Shown piece by piece: positions 1 to 13,249 of a stretch of DNA of 64,000 nt (positions are counted from its first letter, which is position 1; every line of letters starts with the position of its first letter). The DNA lies in the NCBI GenBank assembly GCA_905183005.1, contig CAJJDO010000137.1, forward strand, positions 155,315-219,314, given 5' to 3'. The translations under genes were made by a program, and so were the position numbers. The DNA is from Paramecium pentaurelia (taxonomy: Eukaryota; Ciliophora; Oligohymenophorea; Peniculida; Parameciidae). The notes below the pieces were generated by a model that was not told the origin of the DNA, did not search any database, and saw only the letters and a list, made by a program, of their open reading frames with translations.

Positions 1-2075
1 TTTTCACATTTAGTTTTCACAAAAATTTCTCATATCCTAAAGAATTACAGCACTCAGCAGTATAAAGTTAGCATCAAAATCAATTAAGAATTACATTATT
101 TGGTAAGAGACACAATACGTACAATATCAGAGGCTTTTGAAGCTTGTTAATAAGTTGATAAAGTACAATTATGTGGTAAAGATGCTTCATTCAAATTATA
201 TGATAAATATATGAGATAATTAGATTAACTGAGTTTTTTTTGGGAATAATTACATAGTTTAGAAAATAGATCTATAAATTTAAATAAGGAAAATATATCT
301 TCTGAAATATCTTAGTATTTAGATCAATGGTTGGATACTTTAATTTAGAAATTAGATTTTAAATAGACATCATAGAGGTTATAATAATAAACATAATAAT
401 AAAAACCAGTTTAAGCGACTAAAATCTAAACACAAGTAGATGATAGATTAAGAAATGCTCATGAATTATTTGCAGGACTTGGAAGAGAAAAAGATTAGAT
501 AGCAGCTTTATAATTGTATACTAAATTAGCATAAGAAAATAATGCTATAGCTTAAGCAATAATGGGATAAATTTGTTTAGAAGGGATTATGGGTCCAAAA
601 GATTATGATTAAGTTAAAATTTAAATTAATCATATATATAGGCTTTTAATTACTTTAAAAAGAGTGCCGATTAACGAAATACATTCAGTTTATATAATAC
701 TTCTAAATTGGTTTTGGTATTTATTAAATTAATTAATAAAAGGAAGGAAAAGTTTATGATAAATTTTATGATAAGGATGATAATAATACAATAGTAAGTA
801 AATATTCAAGTGAAGCATATAATCGAAATTATGATTGTAATTTTGCATTGACTCTTTTAAAAAGAGCTGCAGAATTAGATCATTTATAATCAATGATATA
901 TTTGGGAGATCTTTATAGTAATGGACTTCAATTATAAGATTGTAGAATTTCAATAATAATATATTAGATACATTAGAGAAAGATTATTCAAATGCTGAAT
1001 TTTATTATAAATAAGCTAAAAATAAAAATTCTACTTAAGCAATGCATAAATTGGCTCTTCTTTATTAAACAATGTGTAAATAACCACTTTATAAAGTAAA
1101 TTATTTATTAATAACTTTTAGAATAGAAGTCAATTGATTTAGCCTCTATTGAATTAAGCTAAAAATCTAGATTATTTACCTGCTTTTTATGATTTAGGTT
1201 TATTACTTTATTAGGGATTACAAGATGAATTAGAATAGAATTAAGTTATGGCTGATTTAATATTTGAGTAAGGATGTATGAAGGGTGATCTTAAATGTGC
1301 TTAGAAATTACTCAGTATTAGATTTTAAGCATTAAGAAAGAATGAAGCTGTTGTAGAAGATTTCTTTTCTTTGCTTGATTAAATAGAGGAAAATAATAAG
1401 GATTGGACATTTACATATTATATGAGAGGGAAAGTTTATGAAAAAGGTGTTTAAGTAGAGAAAAATTAAAAGAAAGCCTAAGAATAATATAGATAAGGTT
1501 ATTTGAAGGGATGTTAAAAATGTAGAGTTTAATTAGATAAATATTAAAGAGAGACTTTTCCAACAGACAATAATCCAACAAATTCATAATAATCTTCATT
1601 AAATTAGAAATAAACTATAAATGGATTTATAGAATAAGTTAGATCATCTGAATGGAGAAGACCATTTTAAAAATAGAGATAAGTTTCTATTGGAAATGTA
1701 TAATAAATATATAATAATAATGTTGATAATGATATTTAATCTCCTGTGTATAATATTATTTTGATATATGATTTTAGTCAAGATAGATATACAAGAATGA
1801 CTATAAGTATTACAAGACCTAAGAATTAAACTGATGATAGAAAGAGAGGAGTATCTGCTATTGAATTACCACATTAAGAAATTGGTAGAAGCATTCTACT
1901 TTCATAAATGAAATCTCCTGATAAAGTTAATTAACATTCATAATTTTGGTCACCAAGATTACCATCTTAATAATCTTATGCTGGATCACAAATTACTAAT
2001 TCTACTACTAAAAAACGATTTAATCTTAATAAAATTCGACTTTAAATTAATGTACCTGAAAATTTAGTTAAATGA
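1..2075 (+). CDS. Sel1-like repeat protein, 5' partial
   Basis: The frame is open from base 1 to TGA 2073-2075, so the start lies outside the window. Removing four introns (about 611-639, 717-742, 932-957 and 1098-1123) leaves 655 codons in one frame, a useful check on the model. The translation contains repeated helix pairs of Sel1 type, e.g. AQAIMGQICLEG near 550 and YLGDLYSNGL near 900, and similar units at about 1020 and 1170. The N-terminal part is glutamine-rich and the last 150 residues are basic, polar and probably unstructured. Sel1 repeats form an alpha-solenoid and serve as protein-interaction scaffolds; they carry no catalysis. The partner and location cannot be read from the sequence. 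The intron at 717-742 ends in AAG rather than TAG. Confidence 0.75.
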
Positions 2076-2342
2076 AACAATTAGCGTTATGTGAATTATG
2101 AAAATTAATTTTTATTATTCATCATATTAATATATTTTAAGAGATATAAAAGATAGAGATTATAGATTTAAAATTTTAAATTATGGTTTCAAAAACTTAG
2201 AAAAAATTAATTATTATTTATATATTATAGTAATTGTAATGGTTTTTCTTTATCATTATTTAGTTGTTGTTTAATATATTTAATTGGCTATAATTTTACC
2301 AAACTTCAATTAACTTATTTTTAATGTGTAGTAAATATTAAA

Positions 2343-5300
2343 ATGAATATAATTTTCTATGGAATTAGTATTCTAACTTATTAGATCTAATAAATATAGG
2401 CATCACCAGTTTGGATGTTATTAGATGATGATTTAAAACCAATCATCCAAAATCAATAAATATATACACTCTTGAATGATAATCATTATTCAATTCAATA
2501 TTAAACAATATACAATATTTCAACAACAACCAATATTGGATATATATAATCAAGAATAGTGATTGATATATAATTAATACTGGATACACCTTTGAAGTAT
2601 GAATAAGGAATACAATAATTATTTAATCAACAAAACTTTTCTTAATTTTATTGTACAAGTCTTTCCTTAGATAATTAAACATACATATGTAATATGGATC
2701 TAATTGCATAATAATAAAACTTTATCGAAATAGTGATTTAATTAGGTCTTAACTTTTAGATTAGAAACCTTTAAATTTATATATTGAAATGTACTTAAAA
2801 TTGTGCTCTTTGTAAATTATAAACAAATCAATGTTTAAAATGTGAAGACTAATATAAACTTACATAAGAATCTTGTAGAAGAATTTATAATACCAATTAT
2901 AATATTACTGAGTTGACTTATACATTAAATTATTTGGGGAATTAATATATAGGATACCTTCAATTTGTAAATCAGAATAATCTATTAACCATTTCTACTG
3001 GAGATGTCAAAAATATCATTCTAGATTACAATACAACCAATAAAACTAAAGAAATTATTATTGATAATAATATTTAAATAGGACCATTTATCTAAAATGA
3101 AGGAATATAATACTATAATTTTAATCTTAATATTCATGAACCAATACATATAAAAATAGATTATACAATCTATATATTATATGATGATGATTATCTCTTA
3201 AGTATATTATATTATTCAATAAATGGATATGAAAAAGATATCTATTTATCTCACAATTTCTTAGATGGATAGGAAGATTGTTACACTCCCTCATATTAGA
3301 ATTGTAAAATCTGCAAATTTTATAATCTCTATTATAATGTAACACAAATAGATAATCTTAAAATTCAAGGTGGATTTCCATTACAATTATAAAATGTAGC
3401 TTGGGCTTTAGGCAATATTAAAGTTACTTAAATTTAAAATTTAAAATGTCAATACAAGATTCATAAATAAAGTTGTTTAAAATAATGTCCATTAGGAACA
3501 ATAGATGATAATAATGTTTGTTTAGATAAAATTTAAGAGAGATTTGTTGTTTTACATAATTTTAAATTCATTAAAAAATTTGACATTTTAACTAATAATC
3601 ATTTCTATTTAGAAATTTATTAACCTTATTTTAAATATGAAAATAGTATATATGAACTAATTAATAGAAATTTACAAATAGAAATTAAAATGAAGAAAAA
3701 ATTATAAATATATTTTAAATTAATCATTATAGATGCAAATGTAAATGAATAGATTATAGTTAATTTATTTAATTATAGTCTTACTTTTAATGTTACTGAT
3801 ATGAAACCGTTGATAAATATAATTGGATCTGAAGAATTAAATGATTATGCATTTGAATTTTAGAATAAAAGCTTTGAATTTTAAAATGTAAAAGGATTAT
3901 CTAAATTATAAATAATACGTAAAGGATGTTAATAAGAATAATGTAGTTTATTAATATCTGAACTTTTGATAGTATCTCCAAAATGTACACATGATTGTGA
4001 AGAATGTAATGAGGAATCTAGTTGCACAATATAAGAAAATATTTAATGTCCATAATATTATTATTATAGTAATTTTGAATGCAGATAGTGTAAGTAAAAT
4101 TGTATTAAATGCAATTATTTTGAATAATGTTTAGAATGTGAAGAAGGGTTTTTTCTTTTTTCTGGTGAATGTTATTAACATAACAAACTTAAATATTAAA
4201 TTACTCGTCCTTTTAAAATTAAACTTAAAGAATCTATTTATAATTCATAATCTATTTTAACTAATTGTGATGATGAATATTAAATAAGAAATGTAGAATT
4301 TTGTGTATGTTAAAATGGTTATATATTTAATTAAGAATATTAATGTATTCCTTGTAGAGAATAATGTTTAACTTGTATTAGGTCTATAAATCATTGTTAA
4401 TCATGTAGATCTACTGAGAATCGAAGATTGGAATCAGGATAATGTATTTGTTAAGAAGGATATTATGAATAAAATGGAAATTTGTAATGTAAGAAATGTT
4501 TGTAAAAATGTAAATAATGTTAATACAAAGAATTCATATGTACTGAATGTTATTTATCATAACATAGAGTTCTTAATTTAAATGATTGTATCTGTTAAGA
4601 TGGATATTATCATGATTATATTAATGATATATGTTTATGTAAATATTAATTATTAATTTAGAATGTAAAAAAACTTGTAAAAATTGTAAAGATTATGATA
4701 CTTGTATTGATTGTGATTAATTATAATTTAGAATATTGACATTCTAAAATCAATGTATATGCTAATAAGGATATTTCTTAAACAATGAACAATGTTAATC
4801 TTGTCATTACACTTGTTTAGAATGTTAAAATTCTTCAGAGTTTAATAAATGTACTAAATGTACATAAGATAGGAAAAGAAAAAATATATAAATGGATTAT
4901 TTTGAATGTATATGTTAAGATGGATATTATGATATAGGATAATAATAATGTTATGATTGTTAATTAATTGATAATCCTAAAATAGATCATTATTGTTATA
5001 CTAAATGTGGTGATGGAATTATTTAATGGAATGAAGAATGTGATAATGGAATATAAATTCAACGTGATGGATGTCATTAATGTAAATTATCACAATCTAA
5101 ATGTTAAAATGAAATTTGTTAGATTTGTTATTAAAAAGAATGTGTATTATGTTAAGATGGATATTATTTATAAAGTGATTATTCTTGTGATAAATGTTCT
5201 CCTATTTGTAAGACTTGTAAAATTAATCCATATAATTGTATAATTTGTGCTGAAAACAATCATTAATGTTCTAATTGTTTACCTGATAAAGGATACATTT

Positions 5301-6784
5301 ATCTTGAAAATTAATGTTAAAATATTTGTGGAGATGGTTATATTACATTAGAAGAAGAATGTGATGATGGTAATCTAATAGATAATGATGGTTGTAATTA
5401 GAATTGTTAAATAGAACATTTTTTTGTATGTGGTAATACATGTATTAATAAACCTTCTTGGAATATTTATATATCATAAAATAAATTAGATAAGTATTAT
5501 TCAAATTAAAGACAATTTCATATCACTATTTAAAATTATGAATCTAATATAGAAAAAGAACAATTTTAATTATTTTATCTAAATACATAACATAATTGTG
5601 GTAATCTTTATTATACAATAATTAAATAATCAAAAGTTGGCTTTTAATAATTCATAATTAAATTAAATCTTTATTAATCATGTATTGATTAATATCTAAA
5701 TCTTTTACTACTTAATGATAGTAAAATAATCTATAAAAAATAGATCTAAATTTTAAATTATTTTACTATATAATATCAATTTATATTTGATTATTTATTA
5801 TAATCATTTCATCTATTATTGTATGCATATTCAATAATTTTTATGATCAACTTTATCTTTATTTAATCATACTAATATATTGAAATATTATTTCTATTCT
5901 AAATAATAGCATATCAAAAACATTTTTTAATTTTAACTCCAAAATATTTTGAAACCTTTGTACAATTATTTTCACCATTTTAAATGATTATATTTTCATA
6001 ATTTGATTTACAAAATAACGAATAAACTTAATAAAAAATGAATCAATCCTAAATAAAAGATAATATTATTAGATAACTTATTTTAATAATTATTTTAATT
6101 GTTACTACTTCAATATTACGTTTATTAATATATATTCTAATTAGAATTAAATAAAATAGATCTCATTAAAAAATAATTTAGAAATTATAAAAATAAATTA
6201 CTTATTAAATAGTTTATTTCATTAATTACTTTAATTATTCACTTTATATATGGATAACTCTAAATTAATATAGCATTTAGATATTATTATATATTGCTTT
6301 TATTACTATTTATCATATTAAAATTCAAAAGTACTTTAGAAAATAAAAATCAATTCGTTTTATCATTTTATTAAATACTATCTATATTTTGATTTTAATG
6401 ATGATGATAAATAATTAGATTTTTTAATTATTATTGACATCTTTAATTGTTGGTGTATAGCTTATATTATCTATAATATAAAAAAACTATTTTCAATTAA
6501 AATATAAATTATTACTAGGTAATCTATGGGGAACTCATTTCATATATCTTATCTTTGAACTTTACACATCAACAGTCTAAAAATATGAATAATTCAATTA
6601 AATCTTAGGAGGTATTCTAATAATCAATTATTTCGTAATACTTTTACTCTATATATTTGATATCTTAAGAAATTCTTTTATTATTATAAGTATCAATAAT
6701 ATTATATATATGTAGAATAATAATATTAAAAATTCAAGGATAGGTATATAGTTACACATTAAGATCATCAATATTTTGATATGA
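2343..6784 (+). CDS. large cysteine-rich multi-pass surface protein
   Basis: 1,472 residues with one 23-nt intron (4639-4661). The first 25 residues are hydrophobic and could be a signal peptide. From about residue 150 to 1050 the protein is packed with CxxC pairs in furin-like / growth-factor-receptor-type cysteine repeats. It includes two units of the pattern CGDG-x(5-6)-EECD(D/N)G (near 5005-5060 and 5326-5400), known from DUF4215-type cysteine-rich repeats. The last 330 residues (from about 5780) hold several strongly hydrophobic stretches, consistent with six or more membrane helices. A large extracellular cysteine-rich region on a multi-pass base is common in ciliate surface proteins; no ligand or enzyme activity can be inferred. 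A downstream TGA at 6820-6822 belongs to another frame. Confidence 0.75.
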
Positions 6785-6939
6785 ATATTATCCCAAGTTT
6801 AACTCAAAGAATTCAGAGATGATATACATTGAATGACTTTGATACTTAATTTTTATTTAATATTATAAAATAGTAATTTAGTTAGCAAATTTATAGAATC
6901 AAAAATAGACAGAATTTGTTAATATTAAAAATATAATAG

Positions 6940-8171
6940 ATGATTATTTTCATTAGTGCAATCTTAAATGTTGTAAATTCTTTTGTTGGAGATCAAACAT
7001 GTTCAAGTAAAGTTACTTAAAGTACTTGTTAAAATCTTGGATATTGCTTTTGGGATGGTTCAATTTGTCAAGTCGAAGACTGCTATAAAATTGATGAAAT
7101 AGCAGCCTGTAGAACAAATGGAGTATTACATATACCTCCATCAATAATTTGCAATTCAATAGAAATGGATGCATATTACTATCAAATATATGCTAATGTA
7201 TGTAATGATCCAAGTGATGATCCTAATGAATTAGTTTAACATTATATTAGATATTAAGAACCCAAAAGTGGATATCCTGATAAAAGTTCAGATGGAGTTA
7301 CCTTAGCTTTATGGAATACTCTTTTCCCACAATATGGATATATAAGTTAAATCTATACAATTTAGATCTTAAAACAAAATATGGTGCAATTAGATTAGAC
7401 TCTAGACATATATATCAAATATAGATCCTTATTTTTATACGATACTTATTGGACATATGATCAAGAGAAATCAATCAGTTATATGTTTTAATAATTGAGA
7501 GTAATTTATAATTAATATTTTGAAAGGATGATACAACTTTAATAAACACAAATAAATAACCAATGATTACAAAATTATGGTAGATTGTAGATAACTTATT
7601 AGAAAGATTTAGAATAATTGGTAATAATTATACAGCAATTTATCCACTGTATAGTATAAGTTAAGTTTCTTTATCCAGATAGAAAGTGGAATTGTCAGGT
7701 CATAAACATGTAGCCACTTTTAAATGGACATAATATTTATATAATGGATATGTTTAGCTTCTGGGTTATGATTTACATTAATTTGGTTTTGTTGGTCAGT
7801 TGACATAAGTATATGAAATCAATGTTTATGAATCTGGACACACCCCATTAAGTTTGACTTATGGAATCATATTCACCTTTCCTTATGATATATCTTTAAT
7901 CCCAGTACCATAATTAATATATCTCTATTCTTTCAATAAAGCAACTCTTTAAGAAACTTTAATAAGATAATTATCAACAGGAGCCTTTGGAGATTGTATT
8001 TATGATTCGGATACTAAAAAAACTACTTGCCAAATTTATCCCTTATCAATAAATACATAATATTTCATTGGCACAACATTAACAACTTGTACAAGTATTA
8101 CTAAGAGATATCAATGTAAATAACCTCGATGTTTATGGACAGGCTCAATTTGTACAAATAATGTTCCATGA
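6940..8171 (+). CDS. secreted cysteine-containing protein, paralogue A
   Basis: 401 residues after removing one 26-nt intron (7501-7526, ending AAG). It opens with a hydrophobic signal-like segment, followed by cysteines in the pattern CSSKVTQSTCQNLGYCFWDG. The same pattern, with similar spacing, starts the next gene (CST...CGT...WCYWD). Both then share a C-x(5-6)-DE-x-AACR motif and end with paired cysteines, so they are probably tandem duplicates that have diverged strongly. I do not recognise a named domain. The signal-like N-terminus and disulfide-type cysteines suggest a secreted or lumenal protein. No transmembrane segment is seen after the signal region. Confidence 0.6.
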
Positions 8172-8431
8172 TTATTTAAATAATCTAATTATTTTTAATA
8201 AATTTAAATTCTAATAATCAATATTTTAGCTTGGAACAGGAATATAAGAGTATTTAGTAGTAAAATACTTGAACTCCATTATGTATACTATATTAGATTA
8301 AAATTATTATATAAGTATAATAAATGAATTAGATATTCAATTATGAATATTGGATATTCTACATAGTTTAAATCTTGTATAATTATATATCTCATTTAAT
8401 AGAACAATTAATTTATATTTTATATTTAGAA

Positions 8432-9761
8432 ATGATTAATTAAATTATGTTTGTTTTGATTTTTATCTTCATCACAACCTTATATGCTTAAATATTTGTT
8501 GGATAAAGTCTCTGTTCAACATTAACATCTACAAATTGTGGAACTGATGCACTTAATGGTTAAGGATGGTGTTATTGGGATAGGTAGAACGTGAGAATAA
8601 TAAATTAGTACTATTGCTACTCCTGCCTGCTTAACTTTACCATGTTATCTTATTGATGAAGTAGCTGCTTGTAGAACAGGAGGATCATTAATAACTGGTG
8701 GTGCAAATACAGATTGTGATTCCTTAGAGACATTTAGTTTATAATATGATAATGTTTGTTGTGATAAGAATCTTGGAAAATTGAATTATGCATTTGTAAG
8801 ATTCACTATGAATTTTGATGGATATGTTGATTCAACTAATGATATCACTCCTATTCCTATGGCATCTTTAGATATTTCTTTAAGTGTCAAAGACATGTTC
8901 AGATTATATACCATCAACCCTTGGCTGGCAGCATAGGAAACAGTAGAGTCTGTTTTTCAAGACAAATTAATTGCTATCTTAGATAAATACTTAGAGCCAA
9001 ATACACGAGATGTTCTAATTTCAGAACCAAAATCTTATCCCTTCTATATTGAACGAACAGTCTACTAAGCCTTATAATTACTTAGAGATTGGACTGTTAT
9101 GCATAAGTCTACTATAGCCCTTAGAAATGCTATATTACCTAAGATTTGGAGTGTTGCTCTTGTTGCTTTAACTAGAATGACAAAATTTCAACCTAATTAT
9201 TATCAATCCAACCATTATATTATCAACTTTGCCATTATTCCTTATTTCAAGAACTCTCTCAAAATACTAGGCTAAGCTCATACTTTAACTATTGATTGGA
9301 ATGCTTTCGCTTACAATAGTAATGGTTTTGTGATGGTTTATTCTTATCCTCCTGAACAATTTGGAATTATTAAAGCTTATACTGATGTTATTTGTATTCG
9401 TCCATTCTAAGGAGGCAGTGTATTATATGTAGATACTTAAGATAATTATGATGATACTTTTTCTTAAATTAAATTTATTTATTATTGGGCAGATTCAATT
9501 ATTATAGACTAAACAAAGCTCAAATTATTTTAAATTAGTGATGATACTTAAACCATCACAGATACAGGATCATCATTTACTTGTAATTAATCTTCAAGAA
9601 CATGCACAACTAATACTAATTATTCACCTAATCCTGCACCTACAGATGGTAAGGGATAAAATTATTTTATTGCTCATGTAGATTATAATTTATTATAATC
9701 TGATAAAAAAAGAGCATAGTGTATATTAGCTTATAAAACTTGGACAACATCTTGTGCTTGA
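8432..9761 (+). CDS. secreted cysteine-containing protein, paralogue B
   Basis: 434 residues after removing a 25-nt intron near 8582-8606; the intron restores a single frame to TGA 9759-9761. A second in-frame ATG at 8447 gives a more compact signal peptide (MFVLIFIFITTLYAQ) and could be the true start. Early cysteines and a CYLIDEVAACR segment match the paralogue at 6940-8171. The central part is rich in aromatic residues and ends in a cysteine- and threonine-rich tail. Unidentified family, probably secreted or vesicular. It is in the same orientation as its paralogue, 260 nt downstream, which fits local duplication. Confidence 0.6.
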
Positions 9762-10238
9762 GTTTTATGGATAGAATTTAAATTTATTAATTTCATTATA
9801 AATATTACTTATAATATATTATTATTATATATTTAAAGATTTAAAAATCTTAAATCTATCTTAATTTCAACATTTTTTACTATATAGATATTTAAAGATG
9901 TTTTTAAAGAATTTAATTTATAAAATTTTTATTTATAAAATATATATATAAAAAATAACTTTCTAAATATTTTTAAATAAAAAATTCTACATTAATTATT
10001 GAATAATAATGATACTTATCTAGAATCTTAATAATAGAACTTCAATTATTTGAATAACAATTTTAAGATACAAGATAAAAATATATAAGTCTTTGATAAA
10101 AATTTAAGATGCAAATTTTTAATTGTATGACGATAATTTCATTCAAATTATTTATTTAATATTAAAAGAATTTTTGAATTAATTATATGATTTAAGGATT
10201 ATAAAATATTTCGATAAAAAGTTATTATTATTATAATT
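9762..10238. other. intergenic, no gene seen
   Basis: 477 nt of very AT-rich DNA with runs of ATTTA and TATATATA. Neither strand gives a convincing code-6 reading frame with introns. It separates the secreted-protein pair from the membrane protein that starts at 10239 and probably holds the 3' end of one and the promoter of the other. Confidence 0.5.
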
Positions 10239-11804
10239 ATGAATAAGTTCACACTATCATTTAATGCTAAGGAATTAGAATTAAAATATTAAGAGAATAG
10301 ATACAAATTTACTATTCCTGTTTTTAAAGGCATAAGTCTGATCAGCTTTATTATTTGTGTTCTCAGATCTATATTATCCTTCATCTTTGAAGAATATATT
10401 ACACTTTATATATTCATAGGTTTAGGGATCTTAGTACTTATCACAACTTTCGTTATACTCTATTATAAAAAGTCATGGATTGACAGCTACCTCATCTTCA
10501 TAAATCACATTCTAATGGTATACTAGATCACTGCTAATTCAGGTTATGACTTTTAAGAAGCTTATCTTTTTGGATAAATGATGATGACATTGCATGTTGT
10601 AATAATGCTGATATCTGATTTTAAGTTTGCATTAATCCAATTAATCAATAACCTTATAATAAAAATTCTGATAGCTGAAATCAGCAATGGTAATATTTCA
10701 TTATAAACATACTTATATACATTTTTAATTGCATTTATGGCTATCTTTGTTTTATAGAGAACCAATAAATAATATAGATAATCATTTTTATTCACTATTA
10801 CCGATAATTCTTAAGGTAGTTTTATTATTATCATTAGAATCCAAGAAATGATTATTCCTTTATTGCTTGATGACCCTTTTGCTTATTTTACATTCGATCA
10901 GAATCACTTGTCATTTTAAATCAAACTATCAAATTTTTCAGAATTTCCCTAATTCAATCCATTCTAATAAAATTAAAGTAATTTAAAGGCTTTATTAAGA
11001 AAGTATGTAATATTTGGAACTACTTTAGAAGATTTCATTTTTAATAGAGTTAACACTCATAATAATAAATTACTAGTAAATAAGATTCTTGAATTAAATA
11101 ACCATAAAAAGCCTAATGAAAAATTAATAATAAAATATTCTGAATTCTATATAACAGAATTGATGTTCATGATTGTAATTGATTAGAAACAATAAATTAT
11201 TTTATCTTAAAAATAAAAAATTTAGAAACTTGAAAAAGGAATTAAAGTTTTCATAGATGGTATAAATAAATTTTTGTAAGCTCAACTCAATTTAATCAAT
11301 AAATCTAATTTAGACAGAAACTCTTTCTATAAAATGTAAACTAAATTAATGTACATTTTAACTAAATTTTCTATTACAAAAGATATTGGTCTTTCTTCCT
11401 GTAACATTAATTCAAAAATTAATTACTTTATTAAATTATATCAAAAAGCTTATAATATTCAAATTTAATGTCAATATCATATGGATCATGATTTTTATAT
11501 AATAACAATGAAATAAATGTTAAATTAATTACTCATCAAATTAATGACCTTTTTGTCTAAACTTAATGAAGATTAGATTTCAATTGAAATTTTCTCTGAA
11601 CAAAATTATATTGATTTAATTATTTACACAAAATCTATAGCTGCATTAAATGTAAAACTTTAAAAAAAAACGAATTTTAGAAAAATCTTAAAATAAATAG
11701 GACCATTTGATAAATTAATTGTAAATTAGGAAAGTAATTTTATTTTATTATTAAAGGTGTAATTATTCGTTTATACAAAAATATGGGACATTTAGAAGAT
11801 ATGA
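10239..11804 (+). CDS. multi-pass membrane protein with degenerate histidine-kinase-like tail
   Basis: 521 codons without introns. After a short polar N-terminus there are about five or six hydrophobic helices (residues ~28-185). A cytoplasmic-type region follows, with a helical LEKGIKVFIDGINKF-like segment and then a stretch resembling the start of a GHKL ATP-binding domain (SKINYF then QMLNQLLIKLMTFLSKLN). In active histidine kinases this part contains a phospho-accepting His in an HE motif and an N-box Asn; neither is clear here, so activity is doubtful. Ciliates carry families of membrane histidine-kinase-like proteins, and this could be a degenerate member. The family call is an inference; the membrane topology is directly visible. 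Confidence 0.45.
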
Positions 11805-12506
11805 ATCCATTTGAATTATCTTGATTCATATATTATGATTATATTTTATAAATATTTGTTTTATATTTACAATAATAATTTCTATCATTAATAAACCATT
11901 AGATTCATGTAAGAATAAAATAATTCTTTTTAGATGAAAAATTATTATTAAATTTTAATATCAAAAGAATTTATGTTCAAAGATTTATTTCAATTTTAAA
12001 TAGTATATTTTCAATATGAATTAATCTTTCAATCACTATTTACACCTTTCTACTTTTATATAAAATTATAGAGAATATCATAGAAATTTATTAGTAGAAA
12101 AAGTATTCTAGATATTTAGAACCAGATAATATTTAAAAACTATTAAAAAGAATAATCATATATAAAAATATATATTAATAAATTTAGAATTAGTTATGCA
12201 ATCATTAATATCTACAAATTATTTTAATAATATCAAAAACTTTTTGGATACATATCATAAAAAACTGTTATAACATAAGTTTATCTTATTGATTAATTAT
12301 TGAAATTTGATTAACATGATTATTATGATCACTTTTAAATTATTTATATGATTAGATATTTTATTCCTTGTTTATAAATTTTAATAAATATAAAATTAAC
12401 AAATATCTACATATATTATTAATAGAAAGTCTAATTCTAATGTATATTTAGAAATTGATATTAATTCAGAATTATTTTTAATAACCAACTATTTTTAAAT
12501 AATTTT
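11805..12506. other. gene-poor region with one short open frame
   Basis: About 700 nt between the + strand membrane protein and the - strand small gene. One + strand code-6 frame is open at 12016-12303 (ATG to TGA, about 95 codons). It is glutamine-, asparagine- and leucine-rich, has no recognisable motif, and such frames arise easily when only TGA stops. It could be a remnant of the preceding gene's tail or chance. Confidence 0.35.
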
Positions 12507-12809
12507 TCATTATTTTTCGAATTCAATATTATAGCCTTTTTTGGTATATTCTCTTTCTCTTTATTTTTCAATTTTCAAAGTAGCTCCAATTAGATACCTT
12601 ATCATAGCAACAAAGAAAACGATGGCCAGAATATATAGAGATAATTAGGTTTTCCAAGTATTGAGTATCCAAAATATCAAAGAAATGATACATACTATTG
12701 ATAATGCCAATAATACTATTCCTTTTATGGTACATTCCCTACAACAAGAGTTTGAAGGTTCTTTACATATGGAACAAACTATAATAGTCATTGAATAATA
12801 GTCATTCAT
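12507..12809 (-). CDS. small two-helix membrane protein with cysteine cluster
   Basis: Exactly 100 codons plus TGA, no intron, single start. The N-terminus carries five cysteines: C12xxC15 and C22C23xxC26. This spacing could bind zinc or support acylation. Two hydrophobic segments follow, roughly residues 29-49 and 56-77, then a short charged, basic tail. Such a layout (cysteine patch, helical hairpin, cytosolic tail) resembles small membrane-sorting or adaptor proteins, but I recognise no named family. The gene lies on its own between two intergenic stretches. Confidence 0.55.
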
Positions 12810-13249
12810 TCTAAATATTTGATTAATTTACAATAAATTATAGCATTTTTAAGGATATCTATAAATACTCATATTATTAAAAACATATATTTGATAGGCA
12901 TGATATAATGTAGATTAAAAAGTAAGGATGAATAAAACTTATTATAAATTCATATAAAATCTGATTAAATATGTCTAATAATAATTTCAGCTTAGTTATA
13001 AGTTTATAGATATATAAATATATAACAAATATTTATTGAAACTTATTATGAGAAGGTAATATAGATTTAAAAATCTATAAATATTGATTTTTAATTTAAA
13101 TCTAATAAGTATTTAGTTATAATGTTTTTTTAGATAGGAGAGATTTGTTGGTTTAATTGTAATTAAGAATGATATAATAAAATTTGAAAGGGTTTTTGAT
13201 ACATCATTTCAATATTGAGTTTAACGTTATATAATTTAAATATAAAAAA
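12810..13249. other. intergenic, divergent promoter region
   Basis: 440 nt between the start of the small - strand gene and the + strand gene at 13250. It is AT-rich, with no supported coding frame. It should hold both 5' flanks; no specific regulatory motif can be named. Confidence 0.4.

Noticed and set aside
1..60. Telomere at the window start
   Set aside because: No C4A2/C3A3-type or G4T2/G3T3-type repeats at either end; the first base is already inside a coding frame.
6820..6822. Alternative stop for the large cysteine-rich protein
   Set aside because: It is in another frame; the frame of the membrane segments ends at TGA 6782-6784 and the total length then divides by three.
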